Program-made: the position numbers and the translations under genes
Origin: Nipponacmea schrenckii
Lineage: Eukaryota; Mollusca; Gastropoda; Lottiidae
Assembly: GCA_030562195.1 (NCBI GenBank)
Contig: CM060199.1
Span: 36,228,338-36,292,337 of the forward strand
DNA: 64,000 nt
Direction of reading: 5' to 3'
In this document: positions 13,725-28,700 of the stretch, piece by piece
Layout of the letters: every line of letters starts with the position of its first letter
Numbering within the stretch: position 1 is the stretch's first letter
Notes under the pieces: generated by a model
Databases searched by the model: none
What the model saw: only the letters and a program-made list of their open reading frames with translations
What the model was told of the DNA's origin: nothing

Positions 13725-16700
13725 TTATAGTTCAGATTTTGGAGGTGTTGGTTTTGTAGATTCAGCTGTAGCTCCTTTTTCAGTTGCCTCGGCATCAGAT
13801 GTTGGTTTTGTAGATTCAGCTGTATCTCCCTTTTCAGTTGCATTGGCATCAGTTCCATAAAGTTTATATTTTTCTTCAAGGAATTTCATCAGTAAATCAA
13901 AACATGACCAGGATGTCAATTCATGTTGGTCAGTTCCTAAAACAATAAAATAGACTTATCAAATCTACATACTTTTAATGTACCATTGTACATTTTCAGT
14001 GTTTTTCTGCCGATTTGATCTGACAAATTCTTCATTAAATTAATTTCAAATCACACCCATAACACCCTACACTCTATCAACTATATTTCTTAGGTTCACA
14101 AGTATGCCGTGACAGGGATCCTTGGCAAATCCGTACCCATTTACAGCTGGATGGACTGGAATTATGAGTGAAGGTGACTTATTTAGGGTCATCGAGATAA
14201 GAACTCACATTTTCAACGTATCCAAGCAAATGGCATCATGACGTAAAGAACCAACACTCTAACCCACATTAATAAATCCTGACTTCCTCGCATGTATTCT
14301 TTATTTCTTTTATAGAACTGAAGAGAATACCATCAATCAGAAATAGTAGTATTATTAAATTCTATACCTGCTGATATTCGAGGACAGTCGTCTGCTTCAA
14401 AAGAATCAACAGGTTCACCCAGCTTGTCTTGACAAGATACATAATTCACTGCTTTCTATATAGAATAAAATGATATTATAATTGTCAATATTCATAGAAA
14501 ACTAGTAATCACTTTAAACTAGAAAACTAAACTGATATAACTCGCTCACATTATTATAGTAGTCTTGTTTATTGATTGTATCGAACTGGACTTCAGATTT
14601 TCGATTTGTTTTTGTAGATGTTATTGAAATACTGTTCTTAGATTTGAACCATTTTCAAACAAGAACTTCAGTTCACCATTATAATTTGCTAGGCCAAGCG
14701 GCATTGATTTTGAATAAAAATTTAATAGCACAGTAACAATCACTGGAAAGAAATATTCAACCTTTGCACATTTTTTTCTGGGGTGATAGATGTACCATAT
14801 TACTCAAAATTCATTAAAATCTCTAAAAAATTGTACCTTATAAGAAGGCAATAATAATAGATCTTTAGCATCTATTGCTCTTAAAAGCTAATTTTACAAG
14901 GTTGAAGTCATTAACATCAATGCAAGTTAATATATACCAACATACTTGCTTTTTCAAATGTAGGAAGATTTTGAACTTAAATCAATTTTGTCAACAAGTT
15001 TTGGAATAGTCATCAAAGTGATGCTAAAAAAATGTATTTTGAAAATGAACAATAATGCCAAAATATCCATAGTTTATATGTATTGATCATAATAAGAAGA
15101 ACAGACTTTATGACTTCAGCATACTGGTGGTTATGTACAGATGTCATATGGTGAAATTGGCAGTGAACTGTAGTGATTGAAATATTATAAATGTCTTTAT
15201 TCCTGTGACAATACTAGGCCACATTTTGAAGATACAACCTAAATAATGTTTATAACTGTTCTTAAATTGTGAAATTAATGGAATTTCGAGAGCTGAACAA
15301 GAGTTTGTATTTTTGTGTCACATTTTAATCAAAATGCAAATTTATTAATGGTCATGATTTGGAAATATGTTTTATTTGATGGAGCTCCTGTTTATGATGA
15401 CAGTCTTTGACAGATCCATTTGATACCAGGCATGTGTGGGAAATTGTGTGTATGCAAATATGTACTATTATTTCCTACTGATATTTGAAATTTCTTTATA
15501 TAGACAGCAGAAATTTCAATTATTGTTGAATGAAAACAACACATTTTATATCTTTTTACTTCTAAAATATACACAATAATAATATATTCAAGCTACTAAA
15601 TAGATGATTCCTCCTTTCTTTAATGTTTGAATGCTGTACACTATCATTTCATCCCAATATAACTTTCGTCTGGTCTCATATCTACAAATAGAAAACAAAA
15701 CAGGTGTTAATCATTTACAAAATATATACCATCAATACCCTGCTGCTTGTATTGGAGCTCCACTGTGTTCACAATTATCAATTTGGCATTTCTTTTTGGA
15801 TAATCAATCTATATATATATATACATACCAAATTTGCAATTGATTCAATCAATTGACCTAAAATATGAATTATTCAGCCTTATAAATTTGCCTTAGCTTT
15901 TTAAATGTAATAATTTTAAATCAATCAATTTATATACCAATGCTTCTATAGGAGAGCATCTTTTATAACACCTTTAACCAAAACAAAACTTTTTTTTATA
16001 CATTTTTTGTTCAAAAATAAATAATTTTCTTTAAAATGAGTCTTCAATTTTTGTAACAATTCTATAAAAATCAGTTGCCTTAAGGACATGAAGATATATA
16101 TATTTAAAAACATGGTGGTTACACTAATTCAATATGTCATATTTAACCTATAAGCAAATTTCACCAGAAAGTATATTCTAAATTGAAATGGGAAGAGCTC
16201 CAGGTCACAGAATTAAAAGTTTAAAAAATTTGAAATTGGAATTTAAAATCAAATTTTGAACAATCTAAATTGGTTATCAGTTTCAAAATATCGCTAAGCG
16301 TGAATCGCAAAAAGTTTTTGATATTTCTGTGGTTTATAGAATTTAGGAATCTATGTGTAAGTGTGTTAAAGTTAGGTGTAGAGTTAGGATTAATGTTAAA
16401 GTAGGCAACGGAATAGAAAAATCATTCCAATATAAATTCCTAAATTTTACAGACCACAGAAGTTTAAAATTGAAATATATTCCAATAAAATATTTGAAAT
16501 GTAACCATTCTAGATTGTACCAAAATTCAAATACAATACAAAATTTAATAAATTTTCACTCAGAAGCAAAAATTTCTTCGAATTAAGTCGCCTCTATAGG
16601 TTTTTTAGCGGGACATAAAGCTTTATGTAACCAATCAAATTTTTAAAAAATAATCTATATATCATTTGAAAGCTCCGTTTGAAACGGTATTTTTGACATG

Positions 16701-19700
16701 CCTAAAAATGGTTCAATTTGACCACAGAATCAATAATTGCAGTCTATTGAAACCATCAATGTGAAATTTAGAAGTTATCAAGTAATTTTGATCAATTTAA
16801 AAAAAAATCATTGTGGTTCTAATATCGATTATCAAAAAAAATACTCAGAGATTTGAAGTAGATATTCTAACCAAAACAGGGTTTCAAAACAAATCAAATC
16901 ATTAGAAAAAAATTATAATAGATTTACCACAGAATCAATATTTCTGGTAAAAAAATAACAATAAATTTATGAAATTTGAAAGATATCAAAGTGAATTGAA
17001 CAGAAAATTTGGTCAAGTTAAAAGTATTCTTTGGTTATTTCTAACCATTACAAGTTCATTACTTGAAGAACACCAGCTTCATTGAAAAACAAAAACAAAC
17101 AGGGATAAATAAAAAGATTGAAACAAAATACAAACAGGGCATATATCAAATAATGAAATTTATTTGAAAAAGACGTCTCATTCTGTTGACATCTGTTTTT
17201 GATAGTAAACTCACTGAACAGTAGTGGGAAGCAGTAATGGTATTGATGGTATACAGATAAATATCAAATACATGTTAAATTTAAAGAAGCATACTAATTT
17301 AAAAAATACACAAAGCAGTATAAATAAATAAATTCCTATAAGCAGTGGATTTTGTACAAGCAAAATATAGTACTCAATCTATAGCAAACTCATAATTCCA
17401 GTCGACCCAGCTGTAAATGGGCACAGATAATCTGGTAAGAAGAATGCTAGGAGGTTTGACCATGGACAAGCAAGTAGAAAGCATCCTTAACTGTTAACCA
17501 AAGGTGTTATAATGTAAAATATATTAGATTCCGTCTCATTTTCCATTTAAATTGTTAAACTAGCAATGCTAATTCATATCATTTTCTTAACCTTGTTCAA
17601 ATTTAATTAATTCTTTCTTTTGTTTTTAGTATTGATATCAATCTGTGCCTTATTTTAAGATTTTTAAAACTTTCATTTCTACAACTTTACTCCATTTACC
17701 ATCTCTACTGTGAACATACTATACTATATGAATCTCAGTGTTTAATATATATATCAAATGACAGATGCAGAACATGCCTGCCATACACCTCCTTTATCCA
17801 TTGAACACATGAAAACTGAGAATAATTTAGAAATATCTGGCACTAGTCTAGATTTGATCCCCCTGAAGCAAGGTAAAAAATATAGAATGTCATTTGATTT
17901 TTTGTTGATCTAATTTGCGACCGTAGGACTTCATGACCACACCTACTCAGTACCGCCCTGCAGTAATAGTGGCCCCCACACCTACCACATGCTTGCCTTC
18001 AGCTGTCATGCAGGCCGCCGTCCCCTATCCAGTTTTGTAAAAAACAACATCAGCAATTTTAAAGCCATTCCTACAGAGGGAGACTTCCTAATATATAAGA
18101 CTGAAATATGTCCAGTTAATGCCAAAGTTTAGTTTTAGACAACTCCCCTTATCCTAAAGAAGTTGTATTCATAAACAAAGCCCCTGTTGAACATGGAAAT
18201 ACACTCATACTTGAAGTTGATTTCATGTTGCCTGACTAAAATATTGTCCACATAAAATCAACCTTTATAAATCTGAGAGCTTTAAACATTCATTCTTTAC
18301 ATCTTATATGATACACAGCTCATCAGATTATAGCCACAGTGGGGGTAAGAATTGAATTGGGAAGAGAAAATTTGGCCAGACTTCCCTTATAACCTAAAGA
18401 AGTCATCTTTTCTCATCAAACAAAATAGGATTTTAAGATTGACTTGTATAGTAAACACACATGCACACATTTACTGAAAAAGTTCAACAGGCAGCATAAA
18501 TAAACCCAATAGATTCTCAGATTCAAGTGTTCTGTTCTCTAGGAAGTTTTACAAGGAGCCATGTTTCGCTTCAGATACCGGTAGATAATACAACTGAGGA
18601 AATATTTGTTACCAAAGAAATGAATGGAGTTTTTACACAATGAGAGAAATTTTGTTGAGGCAGTGGATTTAGTCGGCTCTTTTTATATCCAACTGTTGAT
18701 GGATCTTTAACATGTATCACACATGGCGCCTAGGTTAATTGGCAGCTCTGAAATAGACATTTTGTCCATGTCTGCCCCTCTGACCTGCATCACTTTCAGG
18801 GAGAAACAAGGTTAAAACTTCTCAAGGTATTTTCACAACCTCTGACAGGATTGAATCCTGGACCATCAGGTTCGCAAGCAGCTCTAACTGAGCCACCATG
18901 GCTCCTATTGACCTAAAGAAGAACAGTCCACAATCATATGACCTAAAAGATTATTTGGTTATCTTAACCTTTACTAATAGGTTCAAATAAATTCATCCTG
19001 AACAATTTTGATTTTAGTGATACTATCATTGTATGTAGGATAAACAGAAATTTACATTGTTATATTCTGCTACTTATCATTTATATGAGAAAAGGAAAGA
19101 TTAAATAAACATAAATCTCTTCTGAAAGTATTCAGTATGAGTAATATATAATAATAAATAGACTCAATAATCTAACAGTATATTATACAATCTTAATTAA
19201 TCTCTAAAACTCATTATACATCTTCTACAAATTATAATTCTTACATTATTCTTGTTATATTATTGTTCATCATTAAATGACAATTTGTTACCAGGATAAA
19301 TTTATCAATGCCTAAATGATTCTTATATTTAGTACCGGTATATTATAAAAATAAGATAAGACTGCTATATTTTTAATCATTTTTAATATTTTAATTATGA
19401 TTTTATTATAATTTTATAAACTATTGTTTACTGTAAAGCGTGTTGATACTGTAATGTCATGTCACCATGTTTATCGTAGAATGCGCTATATAAGAAATAA
19501 ATATTATTATGGTATTTATCTATTATAATATTATTATTAATATATATAACACAAGATTATAATTATTGGATAAATATTATAACAAACTATTTTTATCTAA
19601 AGTGTTGTTAGATAAAACAAAGAATGTTCACCAATCTATTTCATTATTTATAATAGCAAGATATAATTAAAATAGAAGTCATCAGGTAGTAGAAACAAAG

Positions 19701-22700
19701 AGATTGATATTCAAATGGTTGTTACACAGTGTAACACTATGCTGCAACTAAGTTGAACTTAATGGTCTTAATTCCAAAACAAATTTCACTGCCAGAGTTA
19801 AGTATGTCATCCGATAGATGCAGGATCTGCCCAAGTTTGACCGCCTTTATCCAATGAACACATAAAAACTGAGAACAATTTAAAAATATCTGGCACTAGT
19901 CTAGATTTGATCCCCCTGAAGCAAGGTAAAAAATATAGAATGTCATTTGATTTTTTGATGATCTAATTTGCGACCGTAGGACTTCATGACCACACCTACT
20001 CAGTACCGCCCTGCAGTAATAGTGGCCCCCACACCTACCACATGCTTGCCTTCAGCTGTCATGCAGGCCGCCGTCCCCTATCCAGTTTTGTAAAAAACAA
20101 CATCAGCAATTTTAAAGCCATTCCTACAGAGGGAGACTTCCTAATATATAAGACTGAAATATGTCCAGTTAATGCCAAAGTTTAGTTTTAGACAACTCCC
20201 CTTATCCTAAAGAAGTTGTATTCATAAACAAAGCCCCTGTTGAACATGGAAATACACTCATACTTGAAGTTGATTTCATGTTGCCTGACTAAAATATTGT
20301 CCACATAAAATCAACCTTTATAAATCTGAGAGCTTTAAACATTCATTCTTTACATCTTATATGATACACAGCTCATCAGATTATAGCCATAGTGGAGGAT
20401 AAGACTTGAATTGGGAAGAGAAAATTTGGCCAGACTTCCCTTATAACCTAAAGAAGTCATTTCTTCTCTTAAAACAGAATAGGATTTAGATTTTGATTTG
20501 TATAAAACACATTCACACATTTACTAAATAGTCCAACAGGCAGCATAAATAAACCCAATAGATTCTCAGATTCAAGTGTTCCGTTCCCTAGAAAGTTTTA
20601 CAAGGAGCCCTGTTACGCTTCGGAGAGATTATTCTTTTTATCCTTCTAGTGGATAGGATCTTATATCGTAACCATGGAAAGATCCCGTTAAGAATGGGAA
20701 GAAGATTTGTAATTAACAGAATGTAACAACCAATATGAATACTCTCTTATTATTGATTCTGATGTTCTATTGTATCGTAAACAATTGTTCTCTGATCAAT
20801 GTCATGGGTTGATCCTGTGTTTGTGCTGTGTCTATATTCTAAATTGTTGTATTGTCATTGAGCTTTTCCTCTGAAATATCATTTAACTAACTCCTTCAGC
20901 TTTATTCTAAAATTATCATAATTTTATCATTCCTTCAGTTTATTATCATATATATTTTACATATCAACCCGTCTTCTTTATTCCTATCATATATTATAAC
21001 ATATCAATCCTTCTTCTTTATTCCTATCATATATTATAACATTATCATTCCTTCAGTTTTATTATCATATATTATAACATTATCAATCCTCAGTTTTATT
21101 ATCATATATCATAACATTATCATTCCTTCAGTTTTATTATCATATATCATAACATTATCAATCCTTCAGTTTTATTATCATATATCATAACATTATCAAT
21201 CCTTCAGTTTTATTATAATATATTATAACATTATCATTCCTTCAGTTTTATTATCATATATCATAACATTATCAATCCTTCAGTTTTATTATCATATATT
21301 AATACAATCTACTTTTATCTAAAGTGATGTCAGATAAAACCAAAGACTGTTCACCAATCTATCTCATCTTTAATGGTAATAAAAATATAATTATAATAGA
21401 ATTCACTATATTGTAGAAACAAAATAAAGAGATTGTATTCAAATGGTTGTTACACGATGCTATCACTTAATGGTCTTAATCCCACAGCTAGTCCCACCGC
21501 CAGAGTTTAGTATGCCACCCGATAGACGCAGGACCTGCCCAAGTTTGACCGCCTTTATCCATTGAACACATGAAAACTGAGAATAATTTAGAAAAATATC
21601 TGGCACTAGTCTAGCAAGAAATGTGTCCAGTTAAAGCCAAAGTTTAGTTTTAGACAACTCCCCTTATCCTAAAGAAGTTGTAGTCATAAACAAAGCCCCT
21701 GTTGAACTTGGCAATACACTCATACTTGAAGTTGATTTCATGTTGCTTGACTAAAATATTGTCCACATAAAATCAACCTTTATAAATCTGAGAGCTTTAA
21801 ACATTCATTCTTTACATCTTATATGATACACAGCTCATCAGATTATAGCCATAGTGGGGGTAAGAATTGAATTGGGAAGAGAAAATTTGGCCAGACTTCC
21901 CCCAAGTTATAACTTAAAGAAGTCATTTCTTCTCTTCAAACAAATAGGATTTAGATTTTGATTTAAAAACACATTCACACATTTACTTAATAGTTCAACA
22001 GGCAGCATAAATAAACCCAATAGTTCTCAGATTCAACTTTTCGGTTCCCTGGGAAGTTTTACAAGGACCCTTTAAGAGAGTTGTTGAACTGGTACACTCA
22101 TATTGAAGTTGATTATGTGAGTGACTAAAATATTTCCTAAAATCAACCTTTAATAAATCTGAGAGCTTTAAACATTCATTCTTTACATTTAATGATACAC
22201 AATTCAGATTATAGCCATAGGGAGATAAGAATTAATTGGGAAGAGAAAATTTGGCCAGACTTCCCTTATAACTAAAGAAGATTTCTTTCTTCAAACAAAA
22301 TAGTTAGATTTGATTATAAAAACCCACATACACATTACTAATAGTTCACAGGCGCATAAATAAACCCAATAGATTCTCGATTCAAGTTCGTTCCCTGGAA
22401 GTTTTACAAGGAGCCCTGTTACGTTGATGATAATCTTTTTACACTATATGACTTGATTTATTCTATTTATAAAATCTACATAATTAACCTTATTATTATC
22501 AGAATTATTTTACAATATATAATCTTTCTTTTTTATTCTATTATCTATTATTTTACATATCAATCGTCTTCTTTATTCCTATCATATATTAATTATCCAT
22601 GTTTTTTTATCTATTTAAATTTATCATCTCAGTTTTATTAAATATCATAACTTATCATCTCAGTTTTATTTCATATATATAACATTATCATCCTTAGTTT

Positions 22701-25700
22701 TATTATATATATTATAACATTTCATTCCTTCATTTATTATCATATATCATAACATTATCATCCTTCAGTTTTATTATATTATAACATTATCAATCCTTCT
22801 TTTATTATTATTAAACATTATAATCCTTCAGTTTTATTATATAATTATAACATTATCATTCCTTCAGTTTTATTATCATATATCATAACATTATCAATCC
22901 TTCAGTTTTATTATCATATATTAATACAATCTACTTTTATCTAAAGTGATGTCAGATAAAACCAAAGACTGTTCACCAATCTATCTCATCTTTAATGGTA
23001 ATAAAAATATAATTATAATAGAATTCACTATATTGTAGAAACAAAATAAAGAGATTGATATTCAAATGGTTGTTACACGATGCTATCACTTAATGGTCTT
23101 AATCCCACAGCTAGTCCCACCGCCAGAGTTTAGTATGCCACCCGATAGACGCAGGACCTGCCCAAGTTTGACCGCCTTTATCCATTGAACACATGAAAAC
23201 TGAGAATAATTTAGAAAAATATCTGGCACTAGTCTAGCAAGAAATATGTCCAGTTAAAGCCAAAGTTTAGTTTTAGACAACTCCCCTTATCCTAAAGAAG
23301 TTGTAGTCATAAACAAAGCCCCTGTTGAACTTGGAAATACACTCATACTTGAAGTTGATTTCATGTTGAGTGACTAAAATATTGTCTACATAAAATCAAC
23401 CTTCATAAATCTGAGAGCTTTAAACATTCATTCTTTACATCTTATATGATACACAGCTCATCAGATTATAGCCATAGTGGGGGTAAGAATTGAATTGGGA
23501 AGAGAAAATTTGGCCAGACTTCCCTTATAACCTAAAGAAGTCATTTCTTCTCTTCAAACAAAATAGGATTTAGATTTTGACTTGTATAAAACACATTCAC
23601 ACATTTACTTAATAGTTCAACAGGCAGCATAAATAAACCCAATAGATTCTCAGATTCAACTGTTCGGTTCCCTGGGAAGTTTTACAAGGAGCCCTGTTAC
23701 GAGAGATTGTTGAACTAGGAAATACACTCATACTTGAAGTTGATTTCATGTTGAGTGACTAAAATATTGTCCACATAAAATCAACCTTTATAAATCTGAG
23801 AGCTTTAAACATTCATTCTTTACATCTTATATGATACACAGCTCATCAGATTATAGCCATAGTGGAGGATAAGACTTGAATTGGGAAGAGAAAACTTGGC
23901 CAGACTTCCCTTATAACCTAAAGAAGTCATTTCTTCTCTTCAAACAAAATAGGATTAAGATTTGACTTGTATAGAAAACACACATACACACATTCACTAA
24001 ATAGTTCAGCAGGCAGCATAAATAAACCCAATAGATTCTCGGATTCAAGTGTTCCGTTCCCTAGGAAGTTTTACAAGGAGCCCTGTTACGCTTCGGAGAG
24101 ATTATGCTTTTTATCCTTCTAGTGGATAGGATCTTATATCGTAACCATGGGAAGATCCCGTTAAGAATGGGAAGAAGATTTGTAATTAACAGAATGTAAC
24201 AACCAATATGAATACTCTCTTATTATTGATTCTGATGTTCTATTGTCTCGTAAACAAATTGTTCTCTGATCAATGTCATGGGTTGATCCTGTGTTTGTGC
24301 TAAATTGTTGTATTGTCATTCAATATATAAATATCATTTAACCAGCTCCTTCAGCTTTATTTTCAAATTATCATAATTTTATCATTCCTTCAGTTTATTA
24401 TCATATATATTATACATATCAACCCTTCTTATTCCTATCATATATTATTACATTATCAATCCTTCAGTTTTATTATAATATATTATAACATCATTCCTTC
24501 AGCTTTATACCTATCATATATCATAGCATTATCATTCCTTTAGTTTTATTCCTATCATATATCATAGCATTATCATTCCTTTAGTTTTATTCCTATCATA
24601 TATCATAGCATTATCATTCCTTTAGTTTTATTCCTATCATATATCATAGCATTATCATTCCTTTAGTTTTATTCCTATCATATATCATAGCATTATCATT
24701 CCTTTAGTTTTATTCCTATCATATATCATAGCATTATCATTCTTAGTTATTATCATATATCAAAACATTATCATTCCTTCAGTTTTATTCCTCTCATATA
24801 TCATAGCATTATCATTGCTTCAGCTTTATTATCATATATTACATTATTATTCCTTCAATTTTATTCCTATCATATATTATAACATTATCATTAATTCAGT
24901 TTAATTCCTATCATATACTACAACCTCATCATTCAAAACAATTCATTCCTTCCATTTTATTTATATCATTTATTATAACATTATCATTTGCTCAGTTTTA
25001 TTTCTTTCATATATCATAACATTATTATTCCTTCAGTTTTACTATCATATATCATTACAGTATGATTGCTTCAGTTTTATCATTATACATTACATTATCA
25101 TTCCTTCAATTATATTCCTATCAAATATAATAAAATTATCATTCCTTCAGTTTTATTCCTACTATATATTATAACATTATCATGCCAAAAAATACATACA
25201 ATATATTATTATTGATCATTCCTTCAGTTTTATTACCATACTATAACATTATCATTGCTTCAGTTTTCATCCTAATTTATATTATAACATTATAATTTCG
25301 AAAAATTCATTCCTTTTAGAACAATATCGTTCCTTCAGTTTTATTACCATATTTTATAACAATATCATTGCTATTCCATTTATCATACAGATCCTACATT
25401 ACTAAATTATCATTCTTTAAGCTTTATTACTAGGATCAAGGCTTCAAATTTATTCTATTATCATATGAGCCTTTAATTCTAATCTAATATTGATCATAAA
25501 TTTACTATTGTCAAAATCAAGTTATTAAACTGTTTGCATATACCTAGTTCCTAATTAGCAACATACATTATATATATATATAACAATCATAGCAAGATTG
25601 AATCTAAATGTTGACCTACCTCAGAATACAACTGAATATCTTTGGTTTGTAGATGAATCCTTTTTATGAAGTATAGCTGTAAGATAGAAAAAAAATTCTA

Positions 25701-28700
25701 AAAGTCCAAAATACCAAAACATAGGTTACTTGTATGTTTAGTGTGAAGAAACAAACTTCATGGACAAAACTGGGATCGGTTCCCTTTCAGATTCTTACCT
25801 ATTCTCATTCAGATGGATATATAAACATTCTATAAATATGAAATTACATTAACCTTATTAATAAATGGTGTTTCATTCAGCAACTCTAGGCCCAAATCTT
25901 TGATTATGATAAAATGCTAGGATATCACTTATATTAAAAACCATATACTGAAAGACATAAAGACAATGTGATAAAATAGAAGGCTCTAACACATTGTCCT
26001 GACTTCAAACAGATTTTTTCAATAAACACATAATATTATAATCAAAAAATCATATAAGGCTAGAAGAAATTTCCTATTCATGAATATATTACTAGATTTA
26101 AAACTAAAAATTAATGAAATAAATGAATCTTACCTAAAATGGCTTGAAGCCAAGAAATGTTCAAGTCTGCATCCAAGAAAATTTTCTGTTATGTTGCTGA
26201 CATGACAACAAGAAGTGAACCCTGGGATGTCTGTAGTCTCAATGAACATACAATACAGGTGAAGAGGTCTGTACCCTATACTGATTTTAGCTCACCCAAT
26301 TAACAATACAGGTGTAGAAAGGTCTTTACTCTATACTGATTTCAGCTCACCATCAAGCTATGAATTCACCCTTTTGGTTTAAATTTATAGAAAATCTCAA
26401 ATCCCTGAACAAAGTTCATCCATTTTCATTTTATAATCTTTAAAGTCCTGAACATATTTCATTCTTAATCAAACATTTTAACTCAACACAATAGGTGAAG
26501 ATATATCAAGTCTGATATTGAAACAATGTTATATTTTGGGTAAAACAATGCCTTTTAACTAAACTGTCTTAAAGTGACTTAAAGGTGATATCACAGGTGA
26601 CTCTTAGGCCATATTGAGTGGCTTGGTTTGAGAATATTTTTCTGTGTAAAATCTAGTATCACAAAATGTCATACAAAATTATTTCTATAGCTAAATAATG
26701 TAAATGGCATTTCCTCCTACTATTTTTTAGTTAGGTGACACAAAATAAAATTTGGACTAAATTTTTCAATAGAATGATTAAATAAGTGGATTACCATTGT
26801 TTACAAGCATTTAAAGGACAAGGACAATAACTCATACTGAAAATTTTTATTTTTTTAAATTTTCAATAGGAATCATCCGTGGGTAATTACAAACACCCAC
26901 ACAATGTTACATCAAAATCTGTAAAAAATTGTGCCTTCTAGAGTGTTTGCGAGCAATTGTAGACTGACGGTAGAACATGGGTGACGACAATATACGCTCC
27001 ACATATCGCTGAATAGGGTTTATCCTTGGGTTATCACACACTCTCACACCATAGAAATACCAGTTAAGGGTGTCTCAAATTTACCTGTTTAAAGAAGTCA
27101 AGTAATGACTGGTTATCTTCTAGTTGATGTGTTAAACTATGAACAGAATCAGTAAATCCAATACCAAATACTCTACTATTAAACTCATCTGGGAATTCTT
27201 TAGCCTTAAAATAAGTTTCAAAAATGTATCTAAATAATAATTGCAAGTTCATACTGGTCTTCTGACTTGGCATTTTATTGGTTGTGGTAATCATGTGACT
27301 ATATCAGGTGATACACACTTTTTAGAAATCGTACTGGATAGATAATATACTTTATCCCACCAAAAAGTAAATTAGTCCCATACACAATTATGAAGGGCCT
27401 AAGCTAGGATATGAGTATTTCTACCAACTGGTCATTGATCTTTCTTTTACAGCTAAAGTTAATAAAATAGAATGTTAAACTTTATTTATGAATATAAAAA
27501 TGTACAAATGTATAAGTATGTCTCATTGGCTAGAAAAATAACTTTTTGACCTGAGTATTTTCTTTCTATCAAAGTTGTGCAATAGGTGAACATTTATTTA
27601 GAATTGTGGCAATATAAGTACTTAACTAAATTTGAATTTGCAAACAACACTAACCATTTCAACAGTAACTATACCACCATAGCTATGAGCAACTATTCCT
27701 ATATTCTTAGCTTTAGAATTCCTTACAAAATTTTTCCAGACGTAAATACCATGATCTTCAGGCGTTTCATTGTCCTGAAACAAACTAGTTTTATTAAAGA
27801 CCAGACTGAAAGATCCTCAACCACTATATTATACCAGGTAGTGAAAAGACCACAGTGTCGCAGTATCCATGTATAATTGATAATGACATGATTTATAAAC
27901 ATTATATGTGTTTCACTGCAGGTCCATATTAACAGTAGATGTTTAATTTGTATGACATTTATTAACTTATTGTATTACTGTTTTATTTTGGTATAATTTT
28001 GATTTGATACAGCTTAGATATATCAAACTAAACAGTTTTTGTGCATCTTTCACATACTTATAACAAAAATTGACAAATATTTGCGCTCTGCCTTCAACAC
28101 TTGTATTACATGAGGTGTTTGCATCTATTATTAAAAGAAGCTATACACTGTGAAAATTGCATGTTAAAATATAGACCTCAGTCTAAGGGAGCTTACCCTT
28201 ATAGGGAAATCTTCACCATTTAATGTTACTTTATTTAAATTAGTATTGAATACTATAATACCATAACCTTGTTCTATACCAGCTTTAATATACTGGAGTT
28301 GTGTCCCTTTTTCTAGGTCATTGTTTATTATCAATCTGAAAATCAATCAAGCACATGAAAACCACAATATACTAAGAAAACTAATAAAAATCCCCAGAAT
28401 TTCATTACATTCAATGATTTCTAAAAGCCTAGGAGGCTCTACCTAGTATCAGTAAGGACTAATCAATTTATTTCAGATATTAAAAACGAGCTGTAGTGGT
28501 CCAGAGAGCTAAGAGCCTTCTCACTGACTTGGAATGTGAGAGTCTTGTCTGCTGGATCACAAAGTCCACATGTGTTACATGTTACAGTTTTCTCAACAGT
28601 TAGAAATAGACAAGGGCAGGGCAGTACATCTGTCCTAACACAAGCCCCTTACTGCATCATTTCATCCAAAAATATTTACATTTCTACTATCACTCCCTTC

